Below are positions 1-6,325 of a stretch of DNA of 9,428 nt, in pieces. The stretch is from contig JAIQGB010000154.1 in the NCBI GenBank assembly GCA_020072905.1, forward strand, positions 1-9,428. The letters run 5' to 3'. A program made the position numbers and the translations under genes. The stretch comes from Terriglobia bacterium. Its GTDB lineage: Bacteria; Acidobacteriota; Terriglobia; UBA7540. Position 1 is the first letter of the stretch. Every line of letters starts with the position of its first letter. The notes beneath the pieces are model-generated. The model made no database searches. It was not told the DNA's origin and saw only the letters and a program-made list of their open reading frames with translations.

Positions 1-1788
1 GTCGGCGAATGGTCGGACACGGAGATCAACGCTGACACCATGGCGTGGTACATCCTGGAACATCCGGCCTGGGACCCGAACTGGCGCGAGGACGCCAAGG
101 CCATCCTCCACTGGTCGTCGGCGATGTTTGAAAACCACGCCTGGGAGAAATTCGGCGTCAAACCCATCAACGAGCAGACCGCCTATCGCGTGCCGGGCAA
201 CAGTCACACCACGCGGCACGCCTCTGTGCTCCTGACCTACGCGGAGAAAACCCGCGACACTTCTGTCAAAGAAGGCGCCATCCGCGAGCTCAACTGGGCC
301 ACCTACGCGGTGGCTGAGGACGGGCGGAATCGCTATCCCTATGACATGGTCTGGCTGACCGACGGCTACGGCGACTACGTTCGTCACTATCTGCGCGCCA
401 TGGCCGCGGCGCCTGAATTGGCCCCGAGATTTCAGAACCACGTGCTCCGGACGTCTTCCGTCATCAAGACGAGTTCCTACGCTTCGAACGCGGTGACCTA
501 CACAACCTACGACACCGCCGCGCGCGAGCTCTTGCGCGTCGCCTTCACGCCCACCGCCGTCACCGCAGGGGGAAAGCGGCTGGTGCGGGTGAACGAAGCC
601 ACCGACCTCGATTACCAGGAGGGTTATACCTTCAACGAGCCGGGCGATGTGCCCGGTGTGCTGCGCATTCGTCACGATGAATCCGGCGACATCGAAATCC
701 GCGGAACGAAAATCAATCAGCCGCCGATCGCCGAGAATCAAACGGTCACGGTCAACCAGAATTCGTCGCTGGAAATCAAACTCTCGGCGCTGGATGACGG
801 CCTGCCGGCAGGATCGCAGCTCACGTACTCGGTGACCGGCCCGTACTCGGGCAAAGTCAGCGGGACGGCGCCTGCGCTGACCTACACTCCCGACGAGGAC
901 TTTGTGGGGACGGACCTCCTGCCCTTTCGGATAAGCGATGGCGAACTCACCAGCGACATTGCGCAGGTGACGATCAAAGTCACTCGGCCGAACCTCGCGC
1001 AACTTCACGAGGCTCAGCCTTTCACCACCGAAGATCCGCAGACAGGCGCAACGGGCGTCTCTGCGCTTGCCGCGCTCACCGATAGCGATCTGGCGGTCAG
1101 CGCCAACGCCGCCGCCGACCGCAGCGCAGCGCGCGAAGTCTCTGTCGGCGTGCTCTGGCCTGAGGCGCAGGCGGTTCGCCAGGTGGTCTTCCGCCAGGGC
1201 GCGATCACCGAATTGGGTAGTGGTTATTTCGCGCCGGACTTTCGCCTCCAAACCACTGCCGATGGCTCCACGTGGCAGGACGCTTCGGTCGTCACCCTGG
1301 TGCCCCATTACCTTGGCGACGCCCGGGTTGATATGCTCGATTTCATTTTCACTTTCGCTTCTGAAGTCCAGCTCCGGGGGATCCGCGTCACGGGCAAGGT
1401 GGGCAGGTTCGGGCAAACGACGAGCACCTTCCCGCGCGTGCGAGAGTTCGAGGTGTACTCCTCGCTGGCCTCTTCACGGCCGCCGGAGCTTGACTACGGC
1501 CCGCAAAACTCCACGGTGAGCGAGGGCGGGCAAGCCATCTTCGGCGTGCGGCCCCGCAGCGTGGCGTTCGTCGTCTACCAGTGGCAACGCAGCGGGGACA
1601 AGGGAAAGACCTGGGAGGATATCGCCGGCGCGAACAGCAGCTATTACCAGGCTCCGCCCGCGCGCTACCCTGCGGACAACGGCACGCAGTTTCGCTGCGT
1701 GGTCTCGAGCGGCACGCCACCGGACGCCGCCAGCCAGCCGGCCACGCTGACCGTGCTCGCGCCCAAGCCGCCCCCACCCGGGAATTGA
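1..1788 (+). CDS. Large exported multidomain protein (cadherin-like, discoidin-like and Ig-like modules), 5' end missing
   Basis: The reading frame is open from base 1, so the first ATG at 40 is internal and the gene starts outside the window; 595 residues are visible. Residues 1-236 are rich in Trp, Tyr and His and look mainly helical (HTTRHASVLLTYAEKT, WLTDGYGDYVRHYLRA), perhaps the end of an alpha/alpha-toroid enzyme-like domain; this part I do not recognise. Residues 239-327 are a cadherin/Big-type beta-sandwich (QPPIAENQTVTVNQ, then LTYTPDEDFVGTD and FRISDGELTSD). Residues 331-488 resemble an F5/8-type-C (discoidin) carbohydrate-binding fold (DFRLQTTADGSTWQDASVV, LRGIRVTGKVG, PRVREFEVYSS). 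Residues 494-587 form an Ig-like domain (VVYQWQRSGDKGKTWEDIAG, FRCVV). The protein ends in a short proline-rich tail, without an LPXTG or PEP-CTERM sorting signal. By family style it is probably secreted and binds surface or extracellular glycans. Function is uncertain. Confidence 0.85.
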   Translation, partial: VGEWSDTEINADTMAWYILEHPAWDPNWREDAKAILHWSSAMFENHAWEKFGVKPINEQTAYRVPGNSHTTRHASVLLTYAEKTRDTSVKEGAIRELNWATYAVAEDGRNRYPYDMVWLTDGYGDYVRHYLRAMAAAPELAPRFQNHVLRTSSVIKTSSYASNAVTYTTYDTAARELLRVAFTPTAVTAGGKRLVRVNEATDLDYQEGYTFNEPGDVPGVLRIRHDESGDIEIRGTKINQPPIAENQTVTVNQNSSLEIKLSALDDGLPAGSQLTYSVTGPYSGKVSGTAPALTYTPDEDFVGTDLLPFRISDGELTSDIAQVTIKVTRPNLAQLHEAQPFTTEDPQTGATGVSALAALTDSDLAVSANAAADRSAAREVSVGVLWPEAQAVRQVVFRQGAITELGSGYFAPDFRLQTTADGSTWQDASVVTLVPHYLGDARVDMLDFIFTFASEVQLRGIRVTGKVGRFGQTTSTFPRVREFEVYSSLASSRPPELDYGPQNSTVSEGGQAIFGVRPRSVAFVVYQWQRSGDKGKTWEDIAGANSSYYQAPPARYPADNGTQFRCVVSSGTPPDAASQPATLTVLAPKPPPPGN

Positions 1789-1795
1789 CGGCGTC

Positions 1796-1846
1796 GGCGC
1801 CGTGGGCGCCCCACGCGTGCTCAGCGCCGCCGCGGGCGTGGGCGCC
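1796..1846. terminator. GC-rich inverted repeats just after the exported-protein gene (weak terminator candidate)
   Basis: GGCGCC occurs at 1796-1801 and 1805-1810. A longer, nearly perfect pair is GGCGCCCCACGC (1805-1816) against GCGTGGGCGCC (1836-1846), with one bulged C and a 19-base loop. It lies 8-58 bases after the stop codon of the preceding gene, where a terminator would be expected, but no T-run follows, so the role is inferred. Confidence 0.35.
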
Positions 1847-2055
1847 GGCTTGACGGCGACCCTTCGACGTGATAGCCTACTAGACTAGTTTGGCAACGAG
1901 CGGCCCATGCGTCAGCCTTCTGCCCGGGCCGTGGAAATGTCGGGAGCTTGGGGCGGGTTCGGCAACGGCTTTTTGCCTGCTGCCGTCCTTTTCGAGGATA
2001 CCGTGGGACAAATCGTCCGCCGAGGCCAGGGGTCCGCTGAGAGCAGATGTGGATT

Positions 2056-2089
2056 TGAGGAACGAACCCACGATGTGCTTTAGAATCAG
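2056..2089. repeat. 34-bp direct repeat, copy 1
   Basis: Thirty-three of 34 bases are identical to 2219-2252; the only difference is C2069 against T2232. It begins TGAGGAACGAACC and ends CTTTAGAATCAG. The flanks do not match, so the repeat unit is sharply bounded at about 34 bp. It is an intergenic repeat of unknown function. Confidence 0.85.
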
Positions 2090-2093
2090 TGGG

Positions 2094-2121
2094 AGGATTC
2101 AGGATCCAGGATTCAGGATTC
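2094..2121. repeat. Heptanucleotide tandem array, AGGATTC x4
   Basis: Four 7-base units lie head to tail: AGGATTC, AGGATCC, AGGATTC, AGGATTC. It starts five bases after the first 34-bp repeat copy. The 7-base period is not a multiple of three, so it is unlikely to be under coding selection. Confidence 0.85.
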
Positions 2122-2136
2122 AGGGCAGAAGGGCAG

Positions 2137-2157
2137 TGACGAGTGACGAGTGACGAG
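2137..2157. repeat. Heptanucleotide tandem array, TGACGAG x3
   Basis: Three perfect TGACGAG units lie 15 bases after the AGGATTC array. Two arrays with the same period but unrelated units suggest a mechanism that favours 7-base slippage or duplication in this genome. A shorter example, ATCGTCA twice, lies at 9167-9180. Confidence 0.85.
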
Positions 2158-2218
2158 AGAAAAACCGGAGTGAGAGGTGAGAAGTCAGGGGAAAAGAGCT
2201 TCGGAAGACCACGCGAAC

Positions 2219-2252
2219 TGAGGAACGAACCTACGATGTGCTTTAGAATCAG
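2219..2252. repeat. 34-bp direct repeat, copy 2
   Basis: Second copy of the 2056-2089 repeat, in the same orientation and offset by 163 bases. A further partial match, AACGAACCCA, sits at 2266-2275, so the AACGAACC core occurs three times in about 210 bases. This looks like a dispersed intergenic repeat family; no transposase or terminal inverted repeats are visible. Confidence 0.85.
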
Positions 2253-2314
2253 CAAAGCCTCAAAAAACGAACCCAAACCGACCCGGGGCCTGGCAGTGTC
2301 GTGGGTCTCGCCGC

Positions 2315-2361
2315 CGCTGCACTCCGCACCCTGGCATCATGGCCGGAGCTGGGTCGCAGCG
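2315..2361. other. Nested complementary segments upstream of glmU (possible structured leader)
   Basis: CGCTGC (2315-2320) can pair with GCAGCG (2356-2361), and inside it CTCCG (2322-2326) with CGGAG (2344-2348). A further pair, GCCTGGCA near 2289-2296 and TGCCAGGC near 2394-2401, could close around it. In GC-rich DNA such matches arise by chance, and I recognise no known riboswitch, so this is only a candidate. Confidence 0.2.
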
Positions 2362-2495
2362 CCCGGATTCGCAAGAGGACTTCGTACGCCCTTGCCAGGC
2401 GGCGGCAATCGGGGATAGATTGAAGGCCATGACATTGACTACGGCGGAAGTTCGACCGCCAGGGGCCGCGCAAAACACCTTCCACGGAGCACTTG

Positions 2496-4238
2496 ATGGC
2501 TGAGCAGGGATTCGCAGTGCTGATCCTGGCGGCGGGCAAGGCGACGCGCTTCAAGTCGGAGCACTCCAAGGTCCTGCACCGGCTGGCGGGGCGACCCCTG
2601 GGCGCCTATCTGCTCGAGACTGCGCTCGAGGCCGGTCCCGAGAGCCTCTACATGATCGTCGGGCACGAGGCCGAAGAGGTTCAGAAGGCCTTCGCGCGCC
2701 CCAGGCTGGGATTCATCGAACAAAAGAAACAACTGGGAACGGGGCACGCTTTGCTGGTGGCCCGGCCGGAGTTGGAACGGATGGCGTGCGATTCCGTGGT
2801 CGTGCTCGTCGGCGACGCTCCCCTGCTTCGCGCCGAAACCCTGCGGGCGCTGGTTGCTGCGCACCGCAAGTCCCGCGCCGCGGCGACGGTTCTGACCACG
2901 CGGACCAAAAACCCGCAAGGCTACGGGCGGATTGTGCGCTCGGGAGGCCGCGTGCGCGCCATCGTGGAGGAGAAGGTCGCGACGCCCGCGCAGCGAAGAA
3001 TCCAGGAAATCAACTCCGGCATCATCTGCTTCTCGCGCCTCAAACTCATCGAGCACCTCGGCAAGCTCACCGCCGACAACGCTCAGAAGGAATACCTGCT
3101 CACCGACCTGATTGAGATCTTCAATCACCACCGCTTGAAAGTGGCAGCCCACCTCGTCGCCGATTCGCGCGAGGTGCTGGGAGTAAACGACCGCCTCGAG
3201 CTGGCCCAGATGGAGAAGGTCCTGCGCCTGCGCAAGGCGGAAGCGCTGATGCGCGAGGGCGTAACCATCCTCCATCCCGAGTGCACGTACATCGATGCGG
3301 AGGTCAAAGTCGGCCGGGACACGGTCATCGAGCCGGGAGTCAGCTTGCTGGGCGCGACGATGGTCGGCGAAGGCTGCACGCTGCGGCCTTATTCCACCCT
3401 CAGCGACTCGCTCCTGGGCGACCGGGTCACCGTCCGCCCTTGCTGTGTGATCAGTTCCTGTCAGATAGCCTCCGACGCGGTCATCGGACCGTTTGCCCAC
3501 CTGCGCGACGGTGCGGTCATTGACGCCGCGGCGCGCATCGGCAACTTCGTGGAAGTCAAGAAATCGCGCGTGGGCCGAGGCTCAAGGGCCCTGCACCTGA
3601 CCTACCTGGGCGATGCCTCGATCGGTGAAAGGGTTAACGTCGGCGCCGGAACCGTGACCTGCAACTATGACGGCGAGAAGAAACACCCCACGACCATCGA
3701 AGAGGGCGTCTTCGTGGGCAGCGGAAGCATGCTGATCGCGCCAGTGCGCATCGGCCGCAACTCCTACGTCGCCGCAGGCTCGACCATCACCGAAGACGTG
3801 CCCGCCGAATCGCTCGCCCTCGGCCGTGCGCGCCAGGTCACCAAAGAAGGCTGGGCGCGCCAGCGCGAGGCGCTCAAACCCTACATCAACATCGCTGTCC
3901 GCGGGTCCGGCTCGGCCACCGTCTTCGATCTCAGCGGTCGGCTGACACTCGGTGATCCCATCAACCAACTGCGGGCGGAAGTCCGTCCCATGATTGAAGC
4001 GGGCCGGCGGAATATCGTCCTAAACCTCACCAAGATCTCCTACATTGACAGCGCCGGGATGGGAGCGCTCGTGGGCGTGCTGAAGGCCGTTCGTGAAGTC
4101 AACGGCCAGCTTCGCCTGAGCGGGCTGCCCCCCCAGGTGAGAGTTCTGCTGGAGACGGCAAACCTGGACCGCGTCTTTGAGGTCTGCGCCGACGAGAAGG
4201 AGGCTCTGGCCAGCTTCGGTAGCACCGAAGGATCATAA
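2496..4238 (+). CDS. glmU: Bifunctional GlmU (GlcNAc-1-P uridyltransferase / GlcN-1-P acetyltransferase) fused to a C-terminal STAS domain
   Basis: GlmU acetylates glucosamine-1-phosphate and joins the product to UTP, giving UDP-GlcNAc for peptidoglycan in the cytoplasm. ATG 2496 is preferred over the adjacent in-frame TTG 2493 because GGAG (2485-2488) is well spaced. In the 580-residue product, residues 10-21 carry the nucleotidyltransferase signature (LAAGKATRFKS, with Ala where the second Gly is usual) and Lys25. QLGTGHAL, the metal Asp107 (VGDAPLL), EINSGI and Asn231 (GVND) follow. The left-handed beta-helix from about residue 250 keeps the acetyltransferase residues: HLRDG (Arg337), VEVKKS (Lys355), His367 (HLTYLGD), Asn381 and CNYDG. 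KEGW (450-453) is where E. coli GlmU nearly ends. From residue 464 a complete STAS domain follows (AVRGSGSATVFDLSGRLTLG, then YIDSAGMGALV with phospho-acceptor-type Ser519). It is transcribed alone; there is no glmS or rsbW neighbour. Confidence 0.95.
   Translation: MAEQGFAVLILAAGKATRFKSEHSKVLHRLAGRPLGAYLLETALEAGPESLYMIVGHEAEEVQKAFARPRLGFIEQKKQLGTGHALLVARPELERMACDSVVVLVGDAPLLRAETLRALVAAHRKSRAAATVLTTRTKNPQGYGRIVRSGGRVRAIVEEKVATPAQRRIQEINSGIICFSRLKLIEHLGKLTADNAQKEYLLTDLIEIFNHHRLKVAAHLVADSREVLGVNDRLELAQMEKVLRLRKAEALMREGVTILHPECTYIDAEVKVGRDTVIEPGVSLLGATMVGEGCTLRPYSTLSDSLLGDRVTVRPCCVISSCQIASDAVIGPFAHLRDGAVIDAAARIGNFVEVKKSRVGRGSRALHLTYLGDASIGERVNVGAGTVTCNYDGEKKHPTTIEEGVFVGSGSMLIAPVRIGRNSYVAAGSTITEDVPAESLALGRARQVTKEGWARQREALKPYINIAVRGSGSATVFDLSGRLTLGDPINQLRAEVRPMIEAGRRNIVLNLTKISYIDSAGMGALVGVLKAVREVNGQLRLSGLPPQVRVLLETANLDRVFEVCADEKEALASFGSTEGS
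3885..4223 (+). other. STAS (anti-sigma-factor-antagonist-like) domain within glmU
   Basis: Residues 464 to about 576 of the glmU product match the RsbV/SpoIIAA-type STAS layout: beta-strands, the LSGRLTLG turn, a helix, NIVLNLTKISYIDS, then GMGALVGVLKAVREVNGQLR and a closing helix (VRVLLETANLDRVFEV). In SpoIIAA/RsbV the Ser directly after Asp in the D-S-x-G motif is phosphorylated by an anti-sigma kinase; here that Ser is present (codon 4050-4052). Standalone bacterial homologues begin where this domain begins, so the domain appears complete and not degraded. Confidence 0.88.
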
Positions 4239-4261
4239 CCGGTGAAGACAAAGGGGCGACA

Positions 4262-4278
4262 TCAGACACAATGTCTGA
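4262..4278. other. Perfect inverted repeat TCAGACA-CAA-TGTCTGA after glmU
   Basis: Two 7-base arms (4262-4268 and 4272-4278) flank a 3-base loop, 24 bases after the glmU stop codon. No T-run follows directly. It could be a 3'-end RNA hairpin or a protein-binding site; I cannot tell which. Confidence 0.4.
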
Positions 4279-4293
4279 CCGTGTCCCGCCGAA

Positions 4294-4317
4294 GGCCATA
4301 GCCAAGGGCCGTTTTTT
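4294..4317 (+). terminator. Candidate terminator of glmU
   Basis: GGCC (4294-4297) can pair with GGCC (4307-4310) and is followed one base later by a run of six T (4312-4317). The T-run and position fit a Rho-independent terminator, but the 4-bp stem is weak. Confidence 0.35.
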
Positions 4318-4410
4318 ACATTCCAGACGTAATTATTCCTGTTCAGACCCTGCGCTTGCGCGCTCGGCGATTCAATAACCCCTTTCCCATAAGTAGCTTA
4401 GAAACGCCCT

Positions 4411-4428
4411 CACGTGGCAACCCACGTG
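4411..4428. other. Perfect inverted repeat CACGTGG-caac-CCACGTG upstream of the coiled-coil gene
   Basis: Seven-base arms (4411-4417 and 4422-4428) with a 4-base loop lie 78 bases before ATG 4506. It could be a hairpin in the mRNA leader or an operator for a dimeric regulator. I did not find a strong promoter around it. Confidence 0.4.
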
Positions 4429-4505
4429 CCATTGGTCAGCGCGGGCAGCATGGGACTGGGCAGGTCAAGAGGCCCGGCAAGCGCCCCAAGAAGGAGCATA
4501 AGGAC

Positions 4506-5369
4506 ATGGCAATCGAAGAAGTTGTTCGGCAGGATTCCCCACCCTCGGGTTCCAGCCAAACTGGAGTGTTCATCGCGATCTTCGTCGTACTGGCCGGCTT
4601 GGCAATCGGCGAGATCTTCACGCTGTCGCGCATGAGCACGGTTCGCGAGTCACTCGAAGCTCAGCAGGCAACGATGCAGAAGAACCTGAGCTCCCAGATC
4701 GACCAACAGTTCTCCACGCGGATGGCAACGCTGGAGAGTTCCAACGCGCAGCAGCTCGAAGCCCTGCACAAGGAGATCGATGGCGCCTCGAAGCGCTCCG
4801 GAACGGCCGGTCGCGAGCTGCGCAAGGCCCGCACCATGGTCGAGAAACTCCAGGCCGAACAGCGCGAGCAGGCCGATCGGCTGCGCGACGAACTGGCCCA
4901 GAAGGCTGACCAGCAGCAGGTAGGCGCGCTCAGCCAGGACGTTTCGGCCACACGGACCGACCTCGACGAAACCAAGAAGAATCTGGAATCGACGCGCTCA
5001 GACCTGGGCATGGCGCGCAGCGAGTTCGGAACGCTGATCGCTCGCAACCACGACGAAATCGAAACCCTGCGCAAGCTGGGTGAGCGCGACTATTTCGAGT
5101 TCTCCCTCACTCGCAACACTCCGGCGCACGTCGCGAACGTGGGCCTGACGCTGAAGAAAACCAACGTCAAGCGGCACCGCTTCAATCTCATGCTGGTCGC
5201 GGACGACATGCAGATTGAAAAGAAGGACCGCACCGTCAACGAGCCGGTCTTCTTTTACACTGCTGGCTCAAAAAGACCGTACGAATTGGTGGTGAATAAG
5301 GTACAATCCACCCAGGTTACGGGGTACGTGAGTGCCCCGAAGGGCATCGTACAGGTGGCCGCGCGCTAG
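4506..5369 (+). CDS. Membrane-anchored coiled-coil protein of unknown function
   Basis: The start is set at ATG 4506 because AAGGAG (4491-4496) lies nine bases upstream. The in-frame ATG at 4356 would add 50 basic, low-complexity residues with no ribosome binding site. The 287-residue product has a short N-terminal tail, one hydrophobic segment (residues 21-40, VFIAIFVVLAGLAIGEIFTL), a long Gln/Glu/Arg-rich predicted coiled coil (about 44-192), and a small C-terminal domain with beta-like alternation (about 195-287: YFEFSLTRNTPAHVANVGLT, FNLMLVADDMQIEKKD). The layout suggests a single-pass anchor with the coiled coil and terminal domain on the far side of the inner membrane. I do not recognise the family. 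It is separated from glmU by 267 bases with a likely terminator, so it is probably its own transcript. Confidence 0.85.
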   Translation: MAIEEVVRQDSPPSGSSQTGVFIAIFVVLAGLAIGEIFTLSRMSTVRESLEAQQATMQKNLSSQIDQQFSTRMATLESSNAQQLEALHKEIDGASKRSGTAGRELRKARTMVEKLQAEQREQADRLRDELAQKADQQQVGALSQDVSATRTDLDETKKNLESTRSDLGMARSEFGTLIARNHDEIETLRKLGERDYFEFSLTRNTPAHVANVGLTLKKTNVKRHRFNLMLVADDMQIEKKDRTVNEPVFFYTAGSKRPYELVVNKVQSTQVTGYVSAPKGIVQVAAR

Positions 5370-5414
5370 GAGAGGGAGCGCGTTAACCTGATTTCGCTAG
5401 ACCTTGCCAGAACA

Positions 5415-5443
5415 GGGAGTCTGCGCAGATGGCGCAGACTCCC
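5415..5443. terminator. Perfect 12-bp hairpin between the coiled-coil and glycine-zipper genes
   Basis: GGGAGTCTGCGC (5415-5426) and GCGCAGACTCCC (5432-5443) are exact reverse complements around a 5-base loop, 45 bases after the preceding stop codon. Such a strong stem in this place is typical of a transcript end, but there is no T-tract, so a processing or protective hairpin is also possible. Confidence 0.5.
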
Positions 5444-5509
5444 CAGCACGTTCAACCCGCTGGACAAAGCGCCAGGGTCCGGCCATGACTGAACCTCAAG
5501 GAGGTGTCC

Positions 5510-6181
5510 ATGGTCAAGCGCGCTCTACTGTGCGCTCTGCTGGCAATCGCCGTCGTCGCGTCGCTGGCGCAGGCGGAGACGTACTCAGTCTCCGCGGGGA
5601 CGACGCTCCGGTGCCGTCTGACGCAAACCATCAGCACCAAACTGAATCTCCAGAACGATCCCTTCACGGCCACGGTCACCGAGCCGCTGATCATCGGGGG
5701 AAAGCAGATCGTCCCGGTGGGCTCGACCGTCGATGGGCACATCGCCTGGCTCGTTCGCCCGGGCCGCATCCGCGGGGTTGGTGAAATACGCTTGGACGCA
5801 GAGAAGATCACCTTCCCCGACGGCCGCAGCTACTCGCTGAGCACAATCCTGGTGAAGGCCTACGGTGCGGAGGGCGCTAAAGTCCAGGACGAGGAAGGCA
5901 GCCTGAAAGGCCCCTCGTCGCGGCTGAAGGACATCCAGGAGATCGGCCTCGGCATGGGCGGCGGCGGGTTCCTGGGGACCATCATCGGCGGGTTCCACGG
6001 TGCCGTCATCGGCGGCGCCCTCGGCGGAGCTGCGGGTCTGGCGGATACGCTCCGTCGCCGTGGGACGGATCTGACGCTTCCGACCGGCACCCAGCTCGAA
6101 TATCAGTTGACCCGGGAGTTGGTTGTTACCGCCGACGCTCCGCGCCAGACGGCGGCGGTCCAATCTGAAAACATCCACTGA
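5510..6181 (+). CDS. Secreted glycine-zipper protein, function unknown
   Basis: ATG 5510 follows a near-consensus ribosome binding site, AAGGAGG (5498-5504), at five bases; the upstream in-frame GTG at 5504 overlaps that site and is rejected. The 223-residue product starts with a clear signal peptide (residues 1-22, hydrophobic core ALLCALLAIAVVASLA, cleavage probably after AQA). The mature part opens with a beta-rich region (GTTLRCRLTQTISTKLNLQN, DPFTATVTEPLIIGGKQIVP, GSTVDGHI), a pattern I associate with exported proteins common in Acidobacteriota. It then has a glycine zipper (about 146-176, GLGMGGGGFLGTIIGGFHGA and onward) that may insert in or pack against a membrane, and a short beta tail (LTLPTGTQLEYQL). 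It likely acts in the periplasm or outer envelope. The role is unknown. Confidence 0.85.
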   Translation: MVKRALLCALLAIAVVASLAQAETYSVSAGTTLRCRLTQTISTKLNLQNDPFTATVTEPLIIGGKQIVPVGSTVDGHIAWLVRPGRIRGVGEIRLDAEKITFPDGRSYSLSTILVKAYGAEGAKVQDEEGSLKGPSSRLKDIQEIGLGMGGGGFLGTIIGGFHGAVIGGALGGAAGLADTLRRRGTDLTLPTGTQLEYQLTRELVVTADAPRQTAAVQSENIH

Positions 6182-6184
6182 GGT

Positions 6185-6221
6185 CCCTCGGCGCCTGCGG
6201 ACTGCGGCGGAGGCGAGAGGG
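6185..6221 (+). terminator. Imperfect hairpin after the glycine-zipper gene
   Basis: CCCTC (6185-6189) pairs with GAGGG (6217-6221), and CGCCT (6192-6196) with AGGCG (6211-6215), with a small internal loop and a 14-base apical loop. It starts four bases after the stop codon. A T-run is absent. Confidence 0.35.
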
Positions 6222-6240
6222 ATTCGTTTGCCCCGAATCC
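6220..6240. terminator. Inverted repeat between convergent genes (possible bidirectional terminator)
   Basis: GGATTCG (6220-6226) and CGAATCC (6234-6240) form a 7-bp stem with a 7-base loop in the 144-base gap where the glycine-zipper gene and arsM converge. The location suits transcription stopping in both directions; there is no T-run on either strand. Confidence 0.35.
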
Positions 6241-6325
6241 GCTCGGCATCTCCGCGGCGCGGCCACTCGTTCGAGCTTGCAGCTCGCAGGGTGTGACAGC
6301 ACTCCGCGGGCCCGCAGGCTGCAAC

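Larger units (their letters stand above)
1789..2495. other. 707-base non-coding spacer with repeats
   Basis: I find no convincing gene here. The open frames on both strands are short, have no ribosome binding site, and translate to low-complexity sequence made by tandem repeats. The spacer holds, in order, GC-rich inverted repeats (1796-1846), an ACTAG-A-CTAGT palindrome (1879-1889), the first copy of a 34-bp direct repeat (2056-2089), a four-unit heptamer array (2094-2121), a three-unit heptamer array (2137-2157), the second 34-bp copy (2219-2252), a third short match to its core (2266-2275), and nested complementary segments (2315-2361) before glmU. No clear sigma-70 promoter for glmU was found. 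Confidence 0.7.

Noticed and set aside
2056..2252. CRISPR array
   Set aside because: Only two copies of a 34-bp unit with a 129-base gap filled by tandem repeats, and no cas genes.
1821..2276. 151-codon minus-strand frame in the repeat-rich spacer
   Set aside because: Its translation is largely produced by the 34-bp and heptamer repeats (recurring GSF and SLVTRH-like stretches); no start signal or domain.
2439..3500. 353-codon open frame on the minus strand opposite glmU
   Set aside because: It is the antisense shadow of a certain glmU gene; composition is not protein-like, no ribosome binding site, no recognisable domain.
4356..4505. Upstream ATG start for the coiled-coil protein
   Set aside because: It would add a basic low-complexity tail before the membrane anchor, has no ribosome site, and spans the CACGTGG hairpin; ATG 4506 has AAGGAG at good spacing.
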